This document shows, one piece after another, positions 1 through 7,754 of a stretch of 10,850 bases of DNA. The stretch's first letter is position 1. Every line of letters starts with the position of its first letter. The notes under the pieces were generated by a model, which worked only from the letters and a program-made list of their open reading frames with translations, had not been told where the DNA came from and searched no databases. Made by a program: the position numbers and the translations under genes. Source of the stretch: an uncultured Bacteroidales bacterium (GTDB lineage Bacteria > Bacteroidota > Bacteroidia > Bacteroidales > WCHB1-69); assembly GCA_937949745.1 (NCBI GenBank), contig CALECM010000070.1, forward strand, positions 1 to 10,850. The letters are read 5' to 3'.

Positions 1-438
1 CCGGCGGACATCTTTTTCTTTGATACTTTCCCTCTTATCATACATTTTTTTACCTCTCGCCAAAGCTATATCCAACTTGGCATATCCGTTCTCGTTGATC
101 CATAGTTTAACGGGAATGATGGTCATACCGCGATCATTCAGTTTGCTTTGGAGTTTTTTAAGTTCTTTCCGCTGAAGGAGCAACTTACGGTCGCGTTTAG
201 GCTCATGGTTATTATAACTGCCATGGGAATATTCGCTGATATGGAGGTTATGCACCCATAATTCATCATTGGCGAAAGAACAATACGCATCGGTCAGGTT
301 GGCTTTTCCCGACCTGATAGATTTTATTTCCGTTCCGGAGAGCATAATTCCGGCAGTAAACCGGCTAAGCAGGAAATACTCAAACTCCGCTTTCCTGTTC
401 TTGATTACCACATCTCCCTGCCTTTCTTTCTTTGCCAT
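1..438 (-). CDS. smpB: SsrA-binding protein SmpB (3' end cut by window edge)
   Basis: SmpB binds tmRNA (SsrA) and carries it into the empty A site of stalled ribosomes, so that the nascent protein is tagged for degradation and the ribosome is released. It acts in the cytoplasm. The minus-strand frame from the ATG at 438 is open to base 1 and gives 146 residues. It begins MAKKERQGDVVIKNRKAEFE and continues with the family hallmarks GTEIKSIRSGKANLTDAY, the HISEYSHGSYNNHEPKRDRK tmRNA-binding stretch, and IPVKLWINENGYAKLDIALA. It ends in the basic KKMYDKRESIKEKD tail that enters the ribosome. The family is about 150-160 residues long, so only a few C-terminal residues are missing. The gene is transcribed away from the lipoprotein gene at 725. 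A TAnnTTTG element lies just upstream. Confidence 0.97.
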   Translation of the reverse strand, partial: MAKKERQGDVVIKNRKAEFEYFLLSRFTAGIMLSGTEIKSIRSGKANLTDAYCSFANDELWVHNLHISEYSHGSYNNHEPKRDRKLLLQRKELKKLQSKLNDRGMTIIPVKLWINENGYAKLDIALARGKKMYDKRESIKEKDVRR

Positions 439-672
439 TGTTCTAATTATGAGTTTGCAAAAGTAATAAAAAGGAACGGGTTATATACTTTTACCAAAAT
501 AAATACTATTTAAAGACTTAGCCGTTAAAACAGACCTGAAAACAAAGCCCTCAAATACCGGATATATATAATTTTAAACCTATATAAATCATGGAGATAA
601 TTCAGCATATATTTAAAAAAAAGTCTCATTAAAACATGCCGGTTAATATATTATAATTAAAACTTTATTTAT
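439..672. other. AT-rich divergent intergenic region
   Basis: This stretch separates the divergent smpB and lipoprotein genes. It is very AT-rich, with runs such as atatatataatttt near 560-580 and A/T tracts at 610-620 and 645-670. It holds a candidate promoter at each end. I see no tRNA-like cloverleaf, no GC-rich hairpin terminator, no long repeat and no convincing small ORF. Confidence 0.6.
458..465 (-). promoter_or_regulatory. Candidate -7 promoter element for smpB
   Basis: On the minus strand these bases read TACTTTTG, matching the Bacteroidota sigma-ABfr -7 consensus TAnnTTTG. Initiation would fall near 451, leaving a leader of about 13 bases before the ATG at 438. I see no good -33 TTG at the usual 18-21 base spacing, so the assignment rests on the -7 match and position alone. 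Confidence 0.4.
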
Positions 673-680
673 TACCTTTG
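673..680 (+). promoter_or_regulatory. Candidate -7 promoter element for the 725 lipoprotein gene
   Basis: The bases read TACCTTTG, a full match to the TAnnTTTG consensus. Initiation about 7 bases downstream (near 687) would leave only about 8 bases before the ATG at 695 but about 38 before the ATG at 725. That is one reason for choosing the later start. The -33 region (around 641-652, ggttaatata) has no clear TTG. Confidence 0.5.
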
Positions 681-724
681 CGGGTTAGTTCACAATGAAT
701 AACATTCCAAAACAGCTAAACATT

Positions 725-1705
725 ATGACCACACGAAAAATCTCCCGTTATACCGTTTTCATTCTTTTAGGTATCACATTAATTTCTTTTTTAGCTTCCT
801 GCAAAAACAAAAAAACGGAAGTGGTGGATAAACCCGCTACGGATAATATTGAATATCCGGTCAGGATCATTTCCAATTTCCTCGCCACATCCCTTTCCGA
901 TGATACGCCCCTATATCCGGTTAGCGAAGAATTCCTGGAAAATTTCATTAAACAGTCCGGCCGGTTCGAAGGTGAACATGTGAGGACTAAAACCGATTTC
1001 CCGGCGGAATGGGGCGTGGTTTGCATCGAGCATCTTCCCGAAGGCCGCGATTTATGGTTACTCCAATCATATAACCGCGAATGGATGTACCTGGTCATTA
1101 CTTCCGGACTCGGTACTCAGCGTATTCTGGATCTGATCCCCGTCGCGGTTAATTTAGCCCGGCAGGACCATGACGTGTTGGAAACCGAGAACTGGAGCAC
1201 CCGGCGGGAAGCTGACGGAGCCTTTGTAGTAGATAAAAACTACGAATGGATAAAATCGGTAGCCGATGTTTCCAAAGCGGAAGTACAACAGAACCCGTCA
1301 GCTTTCCAGCAAGCATGGCAGGTAACCGATATCTATTATATCAATGACATGAGCCGTTTCGAATACGTACCCAAACAGGATACGGCGGATTTCAGGGCCA
1401 TTATTTTTTATTACAATCCGGAAAACAAACCCGAAGAATGGGACGAATATATTCCTATTCTTCAATCATATACGGAAGAAAAAGGAATCATTTTCGATGA
1501 AATATATTCCGGTTTCAATAATATCAGGATACGAGAATATTTGGGCAATGATATTGCCGAGGTTGATATTACTCCATACATGGGTGCCAGCGAAGCCGGA
1601 ATGGTGATGTTCAGTCCGGGCGAAGAACCGAAAAATGTTAGCTTCGGCAGCCATGAAAGAATGAATGTAGAGATAAAACGTTACTTCAAATTGTTACATC
1701 AATAA
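725..1705 (+). CDS. Lipoprotein of unknown function
   Basis: I do not recognise this 326-residue protein. It starts with a lipoprotein signal peptide: a basic n-region MTTRKISR, a hydrophobic core to about residue 22, and a lipobox L-A-S-C with the acylated cysteine at residue 26. It therefore sits in the inner or outer membrane. The residues after the cysteine (KNKKTE) are basic, unlike the acidic surface-export signal described for some Bacteroidota lipoproteins. This hints at a periplasm-facing protein. The mature part is soluble-looking, rich in W, Y and acidic residues (for example REWMYLVITSG, LARQDHDVLETENWSTRREA, NYEWIKS), with no further membrane segment and no motif I can tie to an enzyme. 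An in-frame ATG at 695 would add ten residues ahead of the signal peptide. I prefer 725 because it gives a normal signal peptide and fits the promoter. The end of the gene overlaps the glnA promoter. Confidence 0.8.
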   Translation: MTTRKISRYTVFILLGITLISFLASCKNKKTEVVDKPATDNIEYPVRIISNFLATSLSDDTPLYPVSEEFLENFIKQSGRFEGEHVRTKTDFPAEWGVVCIEHLPEGRDLWLLQSYNREWMYLVITSGLGTQRILDLIPVAVNLARQDHDVLETENWSTRREADGAFVVDKNYEWIKSVADVSKAEVQQNPSAFQQAWQVTDIYYINDMSRFEYVPKQDTADFRAIIFYYNPENKPEEWDEYIPILQSYTEEKGIIFDEIYSGFNNIRIREYLGNDIAEVDITPYMGASEAGMVMFSPGEEPKNVSFGSHERMNVEIKRYFKLLHQ

Positions 1706-1719
1706 TAATCGTATCTTTG
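1691..1719 (+). promoter_or_regulatory. Promoter for glnA, overlapping the end of the lipoprotein gene
   Basis: A TTG at 1691-1693 (-33 element) and TATCTTTG at 1712-1719 (-7 element, consensus TAnnTTTG) are separated by 18 bases, close to the Bacteroidota spacing. The -33 element lies inside the last codons of the upstream lipoprotein gene, whose stop ends at 1705. Initiation would be near 1726, giving a leader of about 45 bases before the ATG at 1771. This suggests glnA is transcribed independently of the lipoprotein. Confidence 0.65.
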
Positions 1720-1770
1720 TCACCATTTGAACAATAAAATTAAAAATATCAAGAACTTAAGCTAATTCAT

Positions 1771-3276
1771 ATGAAAGAGACCATCGCAATGAATCTTAAC
1801 CCGATCGTGGCTTTTTTGAAAAAAAACCCTAAGGAGTTCACCAAAGCCGATATCATCAAATTCATTGAAGAAAATGAAATCAAGATGATTAATTTCCGTT
1901 ACGTAGCCGGAGACGGAAGATTGAAAGTGTTGAACTTCACGATCACCAACCGCGATTACCTTGAGCAGATACTTTCTACCGGAGAACGGGTGGACGGCTC
2001 TAACATATTCCCTGATTTTATTCACGCCGGATCCAGCGACCTGTATGTAGTGCCTAAGTTTAGCACCGCCTTCATAGATCCTTTCAATGAAATTCCTACC
2101 TTGTGTTTATTGTGTTCTTACTTTAATAAGGATGGAAAACCGATGGAAAATTCTCCCGAATATATTTTGAAGAAAGCGGCGGATGCTTTTACCAAAGTCA
2201 CCAATATGACTTTCCAGGCCATGGGCGAATTGGAATATTACGTGATCGGTGATAAAGAAGACTTATATGAAACGGCGGACCAGAAAGGATATCATGAATC
2301 GACTCCTTTTATTAAATTCGAACAATTCCGTACGGAATGCCTGCTGGCGATCGCAAGGGCGGGCGGTTTGATTAAATATGGCCATTCCGAAGTAGGAAAC
2401 TTTACATTAGGCGACAAAATCTACGAGCAGAACGAAATCGAATTTCTGGTATGTGACGTACAGGAAGCTGCCGACCAGTTAGTAATCGCGAAATGGATCA
2501 TAAGGACTATGGCATATCATTACGGACTTAATGTGACATTTGCCCCGAAAATCACAACCGGGAAAGCAGGAAGCGGCCTTCATATCCACACCCGCATCGT
2601 AAAGAACGGCGTAAATCAGATGGTGACCAAAGGGAAATTGAATTCCATTGCCAAGACTGCTATAGCAGGTTACCTGACATGTGCCTCTTCGCTTACCGCT
2701 TTCGGTAATACCAATCCTACATCCTATTTCCGTCTGGTTCCTCATCAGGAAGCTCCCACCTCGATTTGCTGGGGAGACCGGAATCGTTCGGTACTCGTGA
2801 GAGTTCCCCTGGGATGGACCCACAAAAACGATATGATAGCGGAAGTTAATCCGCTTGAGAAACCTTCTTCGGAAGATTTTTCCCAAAAACAGACCGTTGA
2901 ATTCAGGTGCCCCGACGGTTCGGCTGATATCTATTTGCTTTTGGCCGGCCTTACCGTAGCAGCACGTCACGGCTTCGAAATGGAAGGAGCATTGGATTAT
3001 GCCAAAAAAACTTACGTCGATGTCAATATTCACAGTGCCGAAAACAAGGAAAAATTAAAACAACTGGGACAATTACCGACCTCCTGCTGGGAATCCGCCG
3101 ATGAACTTTCCGCTCACCGTGCCATTTTCGAAAAACATGGTGTTTTTAACAATGAAATGATCGACGATATCGTGAAACATCTCAAATCGTTCAAAGATAA
3201 AAATATCAGGGAGGAAATAGCTAAAAATCCTAAAAAAATGGCTGAATTGGTTCAAACCTATTTCTATTGTGATTAA
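1771..3276 (+). CDS. glnA: Glutamine synthetase, type I-like
   Basis: This cytoplasmic enzyme makes glutamine from glutamate, ammonia and ATP, the main route of ammonium assimilation. It is 501 residues long. An N-terminal beta-grasp part (about 22-110) contains the VDGS loop at 74-77. The catalytic domain shows the metal and substrate motifs: ELEYY with E153 and E155, E207 in HSEVGNF, E222 in QNE, GSGLHIH at 267-273 (H271), NPTSYFRLVP with R321, NRS with R339, and EFRCPDGSAD with E377 and R379. The NLYxLPPE sequence that carries the adenylylated tyrosine in enterobacterial GlnA is absent, so control by adenylylation is not expected. It is far shorter than the roughly 700-residue type III enzyme (GlnN) also known in Bacteroides. 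An in-frame ATG at 1789 (MNLNPIVAFL) is a plausible alternative start. It heads a run of closely spaced plus-strand genes. Confidence 0.95.
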   Translation: MKETIAMNLNPIVAFLKKNPKEFTKADIIKFIEENEIKMINFRYVAGDGRLKVLNFTITNRDYLEQILSTGERVDGSNIFPDFIHAGSSDLYVVPKFSTAFIDPFNEIPTLCLLCSYFNKDGKPMENSPEYILKKAADAFTKVTNMTFQAMGELEYYVIGDKEDLYETADQKGYHESTPFIKFEQFRTECLLAIARAGGLIKYGHSEVGNFTLGDKIYEQNEIEFLVCDVQEAADQLVIAKWIIRTMAYHYGLNVTFAPKITTGKAGSGLHIHTRIVKNGVNQMVTKGKLNSIAKTAIAGYLTCASSLTAFGNTNPTSYFRLVPHQEAPTSICWGDRNRSVLVRVPLGWTHKNDMIAEVNPLEKPSSEDFSQKQTVEFRCPDGSADIYLLLAGLTVAARHGFEMEGALDYAKKTYVDVNIHSAENKEKLKQLGQLPTSCWESADELSAHRAIFEKHGVFNNEMIDDIVKHLKSFKDKNIREEIAKNPKKMAELVQTYFYCD

Positions 3277-3302
3277 TTTTTGACGAAAACCATTATCATA
3301 CT

Positions 3303-3818
3303 ATGGCTATATTCGGATATATTCTCGGCACGGTAATCATTGCCGTTGTAGTAGCTTTGACCGCTTATTTCCTGATCAAGCGTTTTTTGGAAAATGAACA
3401 GAAAAAGATGCTGCTGGAACTAAAATTCAATTCAAAATCGCTGGTTACTCCTCTGAGGATCCAGGCTTACGAACGTTTGGCCCTTTTTCTGGAAAGGATT
3501 GACCCGAACCAATTAATCCTGAGGTTAAATAATCCGGAACTTAGCGCCGGTCAATTCAAATCATTACTTCTTGCCACGATCCGTGCCGAATATGAACATA
3601 ACCTTTCTCAACAAATCTTTGTTTCATCGGAAGTATGGGAAAGGATTATCCAGGTGAAAGAAGAAACGATCAAACTGGTGAACCTTTGCGCCGGAAAATT
3701 ATCTCCTGATGCCAAAAGTTTTGATCTTGCGGCTTTGGTTATTGAACAGGTTGCGGAAAAAGCTCCCAATGCCAACGCCATGGAACTTTTGAAAGAAGAA
3801 GTGAGATTGCTGTTCTGA
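3303..3818 (+). CDS. Small membrane-anchored protein of unknown function (DUF7935-like)
   Basis: The 171-residue protein has one N-terminal membrane segment (about residues 4-26, YILGTVIIAVVVALTAYFLI). A basic/acidic helical region follows (KRFLENEQKKMLLELKFNSK) and then an all-helical soluble domain. The stretch RIQAYERLALFLERIDPNQL is a pattern I associate with a conserved Bacteroidota family annotated as DUF7935. That name is from memory and is not verified. The orientation is probably N-out with the helical domain in the cytoplasm, because KR directly follows the membrane segment. It starts 26 bases after glnA and ends 22 bases before the glycosyltransferase gene, so it may share a transcript with both. 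No catalytic motif is visible. A scaffold or membrane-associated regulatory role would be a guess. Confidence 0.85.
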   Translation: MAIFGYILGTVIIAVVVALTAYFLIKRFLENEQKKMLLELKFNSKSLVTPLRIQAYERLALFLERIDPNQLILRLNNPELSAGQFKSLLLATIRAEYEHNLSQQIFVSSEVWERIIQVKEETIKLVNLCAGKLSPDAKSFDLAALVIEQVAEKAPNANAMELLKEEVRLLF

Positions 3819-3840
3819 GACTGTAAGATAAGAATAGCGA

Positions 3841-5277
3841 ATGAAGAGAATAAAGGAAATTATTGCCGATAAAAATTTCGCCTTTTTTATTTTTACATTT
3901 GGTATATTCCTTATTCTGATCGCTCCGAATCTCCTGTCGGAAGGAATGTTTATGGACGGGCTGCTTTATGCCGCTATTTCCCATAATCTGGCCAATGGCT
4001 ACGGAACCTTCTGGAACCCGGTACTTAGCGATACTTTTATTTCGGAATTTCACGGTCATCCGCCCCTGGCGATAGGGATCCAAAGTATTTTCTTCCGTAT
4101 ATTCGGCGACAGCTTCTATATTGAGAAATTTTATTCCCTCCTTACCATTGTAGTGGTAGGCTATTTTATGATATTACTTTGGAAAGAAAGCGGAAAAAAC
4201 CGGAAAAGTGCATGGATGCCACTCTTTTTATGGATTATGATCCCGCTTATTTCATGGAGCGCCACCAATAATATGCTGGAGAATACGATGAGCATCTTTG
4301 TGATCCTGGCGGTTTGGCTTTATATGGTATACATAAGGAAACAAAATTACCTGCTGATTTTGCTTTCGGGATTAGCCTTATTATCGGGATTCTATACCAA
4401 AGGCTTTACCGCGTTATTCCCGTTTGCGCTTCCTTTTATTTACTGGATCGTAAAAAGGAATCATGGCTTTAAAAAAATGGTGTTGGAAACCTGTATGATG
4501 ACAATCGGATTCCTTATTCCTCTACTACTGCTTATTTTACTGTCGCCCGTTGCGCTTGAAAGTACGATACTTTACCTGGAAACCCAGGTAATCGGCAGTC
4601 TGCAAAATGTAGTAACTGTAAACTCGAGATTGTTTATCCTGTATAAGTTCTTAATGGAAGCTTTAATTCTTTTAATTATTGCATTGATAGTGGTTCTTTA
4701 CGGAATCAGAAATAAAATCTACAAGGATAAAAAAAATGGTGATTTTCAATGGTTTTGGATATTTTTGTTCCTTAGTCTGGCTGGAATAATCCCGATCATG
4801 ATCAGTTTGAAGCAGCGCGGCTTTTACATGCTTTCGGCTTTACCATTTTTTGCCATAGCGATAGGTTTTATAATAGAACCTGTAATTAACCGGTGGTTAG
4901 CCATATTGTCACATAAGGGTTCCAGGATCTTAAAAATAGCTTCACTTATTGTTTTAGCCTCGGCCATAACTTTAAATCTTACATTTATCGGTAAAACCAA
5001 CCGGGACCATGAACTGTTGCATGATATACACTTAATGCTTCCTCTTATTCCGGAACACTCTCTTGTGGCTATGCAACCGGAATTGTGGGATGACTGGTCT
5101 TTATACGGATATTTCGCCCGTTATAAATTTATCAGTCTGGATGCAAAAAGGAACGATACGGAATTTCTGATTCTTCAGGACCCGGAAAAAATTCATCATT
5201 ACAGCAGTGATTATGATCCGGTCGATTTAAATACCAAAAGTTTTTTCTTATTCAAATCAGATAAACTTTTTCAATAA
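3841..5277 (+). CDS. Polytopic membrane glycosyltransferase, GT39/ArnT-like (GT-C fold)
   Basis: This 478-residue inner-membrane protein resembles the dolichyl-phosphate-mannose mannosyltransferase/ArnT group. Those enzymes move a sugar from a polyprenyl-phosphate donor to a lipid or protein acceptor on the periplasmic side. Features seen: a first membrane segment (about 13-30), then the large first periplasmic loop with the acidic motif MFMDGLLY (D39, candidate catalytic base) and HGHPPLAIGIQSIFFRIFG (71-89), both typical of the family. Further hydrophobic segments lie at about 98-114, 126-140, 149-165, 169-184, 188-204, 219-236, 267-288, 304-322, 328-346 and 363-384. The region KQRGFYMLSALPFF (324-337) matches the conserved late membrane segment. 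A short soluble tail of about 90 residues follows. At 478 residues it is shorter than E. coli ArnT (about 550). Donor and acceptor cannot be read from sequence; lipid A, another glycolipid or a glycoprotein are all possible. Confidence 0.85.
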   Translation: MKRIKEIIADKNFAFFIFTFGIFLILIAPNLLSEGMFMDGLLYAAISHNLANGYGTFWNPVLSDTFISEFHGHPPLAIGIQSIFFRIFGDSFYIEKFYSLLTIVVVGYFMILLWKESGKNRKSAWMPLFLWIMIPLISWSATNNMLENTMSIFVILAVWLYMVYIRKQNYLLILLSGLALLSGFYTKGFTALFPFALPFIYWIVKRNHGFKKMVLETCMMTIGFLIPLLLLILLSPVALESTILYLETQVIGSLQNVVTVNSRLFILYKFLMEALILLIIALIVVLYGIRNKIYKDKKNGDFQWFWIFLFLSLAGIIPIMISLKQRGFYMLSALPFFAIAIGFIIEPVINRWLAILSHKGSRILKIASLIVLASAITLNLTFIGKTNRDHELLHDIHLMLPLIPEHSLVAMQPELWDDWSLYGYFARYKFISLDAKRNDTEFLILQDPEKIHHYSSDYDPVDLNTKSFFLFKSDKLFQ

Positions 5278-5323
5278 TTGATAGTTTCTAAAATAGTAAT
5301 AGTCATAATTTAATCATATCATC

Positions 5324-6475
5324 ATGTATAACTTTAAATATTCAAACCCGGTAAAAATAATTTTCGGAAAAGGTTCCATTTCGGAAATAACCAGTGAGAT
5401 ACCTCTTACTGATAAAGTAATGATCATTTACGGAGGCGGAAGCATCAAGAAAAACAGTGTTTATGACCAGGTGACGGAAGCTTTAAAAGATCATCAATGG
5501 ATCGAATTCGGAGGTATTGAAGCCAATCCGCATTATGAAACCTGTACGAAAGCAGTGGAAATGATCCGGGAAAATGAAATCGGGTATTTGCTGGCGGTAG
5601 GCGGCGGATCTGTGATCGATGCCACCAAATTCATTGCGGCCGCGGCTTTATATGATGGAGATGCGTGGGATCTCATGACGGGAAAAGCCAAAATTAAAAA
5701 CGCGCTTCCTTTTGGTACCGTCCTGACTTTACCGGCTGCCGCTTCCGAAATGAACAGCGGCTTTGTGATCACCAAGGCCGGCACACAGGAAAAACTGGCG
5801 ATGAATTCGCGTCTGGTTTTCCCTCATTTCTCGGTATTGGACCCTGAAACTACTTACAGCCTTCCCGCCGTTCAAACTGCTAACGGGATCATAGACACCT
5901 TTGTTCATGTGATCGAACAATACCTTACCATTGACCATCATGCGCTGGTACAGGATTACTTTGCCGAAGCCATCTTGAAAGTATTGATCGAGGAAAGCCG
6001 TAAAGTATTCGATAAACCCTATGATTACGACATTCGCGCTAACCTGATGTGGGCTTCCACATGGGGATTAAACAACTGGATAGGCCAGGGAGTTCCGCAA
6101 GACTGGTCTACGCACATGATCGGGCATGAACTGACGGCATTTTACGGGATCGATCACGCACAAACCCTGGCGATTGTTCTTCCGGGCGTGATGTGGGTTA
6201 AGCGGGGTGATAAAGGCGATAAAATTGCCCAGTTGGGTAAAAACGTTTTCTGCATAGATATCGGCAATGAAGAAGAAAGGATCGGGAAGACCATAATCGC
6301 CGTGGATCACTTTTTCCAGAGCCTGGGTGTGAAAACTCATTTATCGGACTACGGAATCGACGCATCCGGAATTGAATGTGTGGTTAACCGTATTAAAGAA
6401 AGAGGATGGCTTCTGGGTGAAAAAGAAGACATTGATTACCAGAAAGTAGAAGAGATTTTAAAAAGACGTTTATAA
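5324..6475 (+). CDS. yqhD: YqhD-like iron-containing alcohol dehydrogenase / NADPH-dependent aldehyde reductase
   Basis: This 383-residue cytoplasmic enzyme follows E. coli YqhD (387 residues) almost end to end. YqhD reduces a broad range of short-chain aldehydes, including lipid-peroxidation products, with NADPH. Clostridial butanol dehydrogenases belong to the same group. The N-terminal Rossmann-like half has FGKGSI (14-19), YGGGS (36-40; in YqhD this loop contacts the NADPH 2'-phosphate), FGGIEANP (62-69) and AVGGGSVIDATKFIA (91-105). The C-terminal helical half has the metal ligands D191 and H195 (DTFVH), H264 (WSTHMIGHE) and H278 (GIDHAQTLA), so the site looks intact. PQDWSTHMIGHELTA is strongly YqhD-like. 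It starts 46 bases after the glycosyltransferase gene with no clear promoter of its own. It ends 27 bases from the stop of a convergent gene. The physiological substrate is unknown; detoxification or fermentation are both reasonable. Confidence 0.93.
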   Translation: MYNFKYSNPVKIIFGKGSISEITSEIPLTDKVMIIYGGGSIKKNSVYDQVTEALKDHQWIEFGGIEANPHYETCTKAVEMIRENEIGYLLAVGGGSVIDATKFIAAAALYDGDAWDLMTGKAKIKNALPFGTVLTLPAAASEMNSGFVITKAGTQEKLAMNSRLVFPHFSVLDPETTYSLPAVQTANGIIDTFVHVIEQYLTIDHHALVQDYFAEAILKVLIEESRKVFDKPYDYDIRANLMWASTWGLNNWIGQGVPQDWSTHMIGHELTAFYGIDHAQTLAIVLPGVMWVKRGDKGDKIAQLGKNVFCIDIGNEEERIGKTIIAVDHFFQSLGVKTHLSDYGIDASGIECVVNRIKERGWLLGEKEDIDYQKVEEILKRRL

Positions 6476-6502
6476 TGACTTCTTATTTCTAATCCTAAAA
6501 AT

Positions 6503-7342
6503 TTAGTTATTGAATCTTAAGCCGATAGTCAGATCGAGTCGGCTTAATCCTTCTTTATAAGCAAATCCTTCAGAATCAACCCGGGCTGTACCCAATAAAA
6601 CAGAGACCATAAAGCCCAGGGCCAGATTTTCTCCTAATCCTATATCATATCCCACGTCTAACGAAGCGCCGAAAGTTCCTTTTTTTGCATCATAATTCCT
6701 TAGCATATGCACGGTTTCCTTGTAATACATATATCCCATGGCGATATTGATAAGGAAAGCATCCCTGTTTTGCCGTATCAAAAACCGGGAAGAAAAAGTC
6801 GGTGCTATAAAATAGATGGAAACTTTATTACTAATATAATCCTTCACTGTATTACCGTTATTATCAGTAAATTCTATACCGGAAATAGAATTGGAAGATT
6901 TAAAAAGCGAACCGGTAAGGCCGATTCCCCAATTTTTTTTAATGTAATAATTGAATGCGAGACCAAGATTATATCCGGATTTTAATTTACGGGTATATTC
7001 ATACAATACATCCGGTATATCAGGTGACATAGGCGCCAGCCGGTAACTGTATCCTCCGTGGAAAGCGAATCGCAAATTAGATATATTCACAAGCGGCCCC
7101 GGTTCTACATTGCAATAAGACTGTTTAAAATAATTGAACTGGTAACTCCGTACCTGATCTCTTGGTATCATAGTTTTACGCACCTCATTATTAGTGCGGT
7201 AAGTAAAATAGAGCTCGTCTTTATTTGCACGGGTAATCTTGCAGTTAATGGAATCAAATTCCTGCGTGACGATCAGATCCTGGGAATAAAGAGAGCCTAT
7301 CCATATCAGGAAAGAAAAAATAAAAATTAGCTTTTTCATCAT
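6503..7342 (-). CDS. Outer-membrane beta-barrel protein of unknown function
   Basis: This 279-residue protein has a Sec signal peptide (MMKKLIFIFSFLIWIGSLYS, cleavage probably just before or after Q21). A small N-terminal region of about 50 residues, DLIVTQEFDSINCKITRANK and onward, is of a type common at the front of Bacteroidota envelope proteins. From about residue 70 it shows alternating, aromatic-rich strands typical of a small 8- to 10-strand outer-membrane barrel (NLRFAFHGGYSYR, GYNLGLAFNYYI, WGIGLTGSLF, INIAMGYMYY, FGASLDVGYDIGL, ALGFMVSVLLG). It ends in a strand, LDLTIGLRFNN, resembling a C-terminal OMP signal. It resembles OMP_b-brl-type domains in general; I cannot name a specific function. 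Its ATG overlaps the stop of the upstream lipoprotein gene by one base (TAATG), so translation is probably coupled. A second ATG follows directly (residue 2). Confidence 0.85.
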   Translation of the reverse strand: MMKKLIFIFSFLIWIGSLYSQDLIVTQEFDSINCKITRANKDELYFTYRTNNEVRKTMIPRDQVRSYQFNYFKQSYCNVEPGPLVNISNLRFAFHGGYSYRLAPMSPDIPDVLYEYTRKLKSGYNLGLAFNYYIKKNWGIGLTGSLFKSSNSISGIEFTDNNGNTVKDYISNKVSIYFIAPTFSSRFLIRQNRDAFLINIAMGYMYYKETVHMLRNYDAKKGTFGASLDVGYDIGLGENLALGFMVSVLLGTARVDSEGFAYKEGLSRLDLTIGLRFNN

Positions 7343-7713
7343 TAATTTTGATTAGGAGAATTTGGAATTTTTAAAATGATAAAAGTTAATTTGGGAGGAG
7401 CATTTTGTGTATACGGCTTTATATAACGGGTAATTTTAATGGCATTCCCGCCAATTTTGCGTGCTTCTATCTTCGCATAATCAACCATGGCTTCATAAGT
7501 AATTTTTTTATGGGCATAACCCAAATCTCCCGAACTGATCTCTCCTAATAATTCCGAACCGTTGGGCTCTTCTTCCGAGAGAGGTATTACCTTAACTTCC
7601 TCCATATAGGGCAAAGTCGGATAGGTTTTTATAATATTCCTGGTAACAGGAGGATTACAGGAGACCAGTAACAGCATAAGTAACAGGCATAAGAATCCTG
7701 AAAAATTTTTCAT
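7342..7713 (-). CDS. Small lipoprotein of unknown function
   Basis: I place the start at the ATG at 7711-7713, giving 123 residues beginning MKNFSGFLCLLLMLLLVSC. This is a short lipoprotein signal with lipobox L-V-S-C and the acylated cysteine at residue 19. The open frame extends to an ATG at 7812, but that would put 33 extra residues ahead of the signal and lies upstream of the candidate promoter at 7755-7762. The mature domain (about 100 residues) contains EEVKVIPLSEEEPNGSELLGEI and then DYAKIEARKIGGNAIKITRY. The latter A-R-K-x-G-G-N-A-I pattern recalls small YbjQ/RcsF-like alpha-beta domains in other bacterial lipoproteins. That is a pattern resemblance only. It is the first gene of a two-gene unit with the beta-barrel protein, sharing one base with it. 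Confidence 0.8.
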   Translation of the reverse strand: MKNFSGFLCLLLMLLLVSCNPPVTRNIIKTYPTLPYMEEVKVIPLSEEEPNGSELLGEISSGDLGYAHKKITYEAMVDYAKIEARKIGGNAIKITRYIKPYTQNAPPKLTFIILKIPNSPNQN

Positions 7714-7754
7714 TTTAATAAAGAAATATGACATATCCTGTAATATAAGTAATG

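Noticed and set aside
695..724. Upstream ATG adding ten residues to the 725 lipoprotein
   Set aside because: It would place ten residues before the signal peptide and leaves only about 8 bases of leader after the promoter candidate.
748..1098. 116-codon minus-strand frame inside the lipoprotein gene
   Set aside because: It is antisense to a gene with a clear signal peptide, and its translation shows no family features.
2479..3033. 184-codon minus-strand frame inside glnA
   Set aside because: It is antisense to the highly conserved catalytic core of glutamine synthetase, so it is a shadow frame.
6476..6502. Bidirectional terminator between yqhD and the beta-barrel gene
   Set aside because: The 27-base gap and its edges have only a weak AT-only palindrome (ctaaa/tttag), not a GC-rich hairpin.
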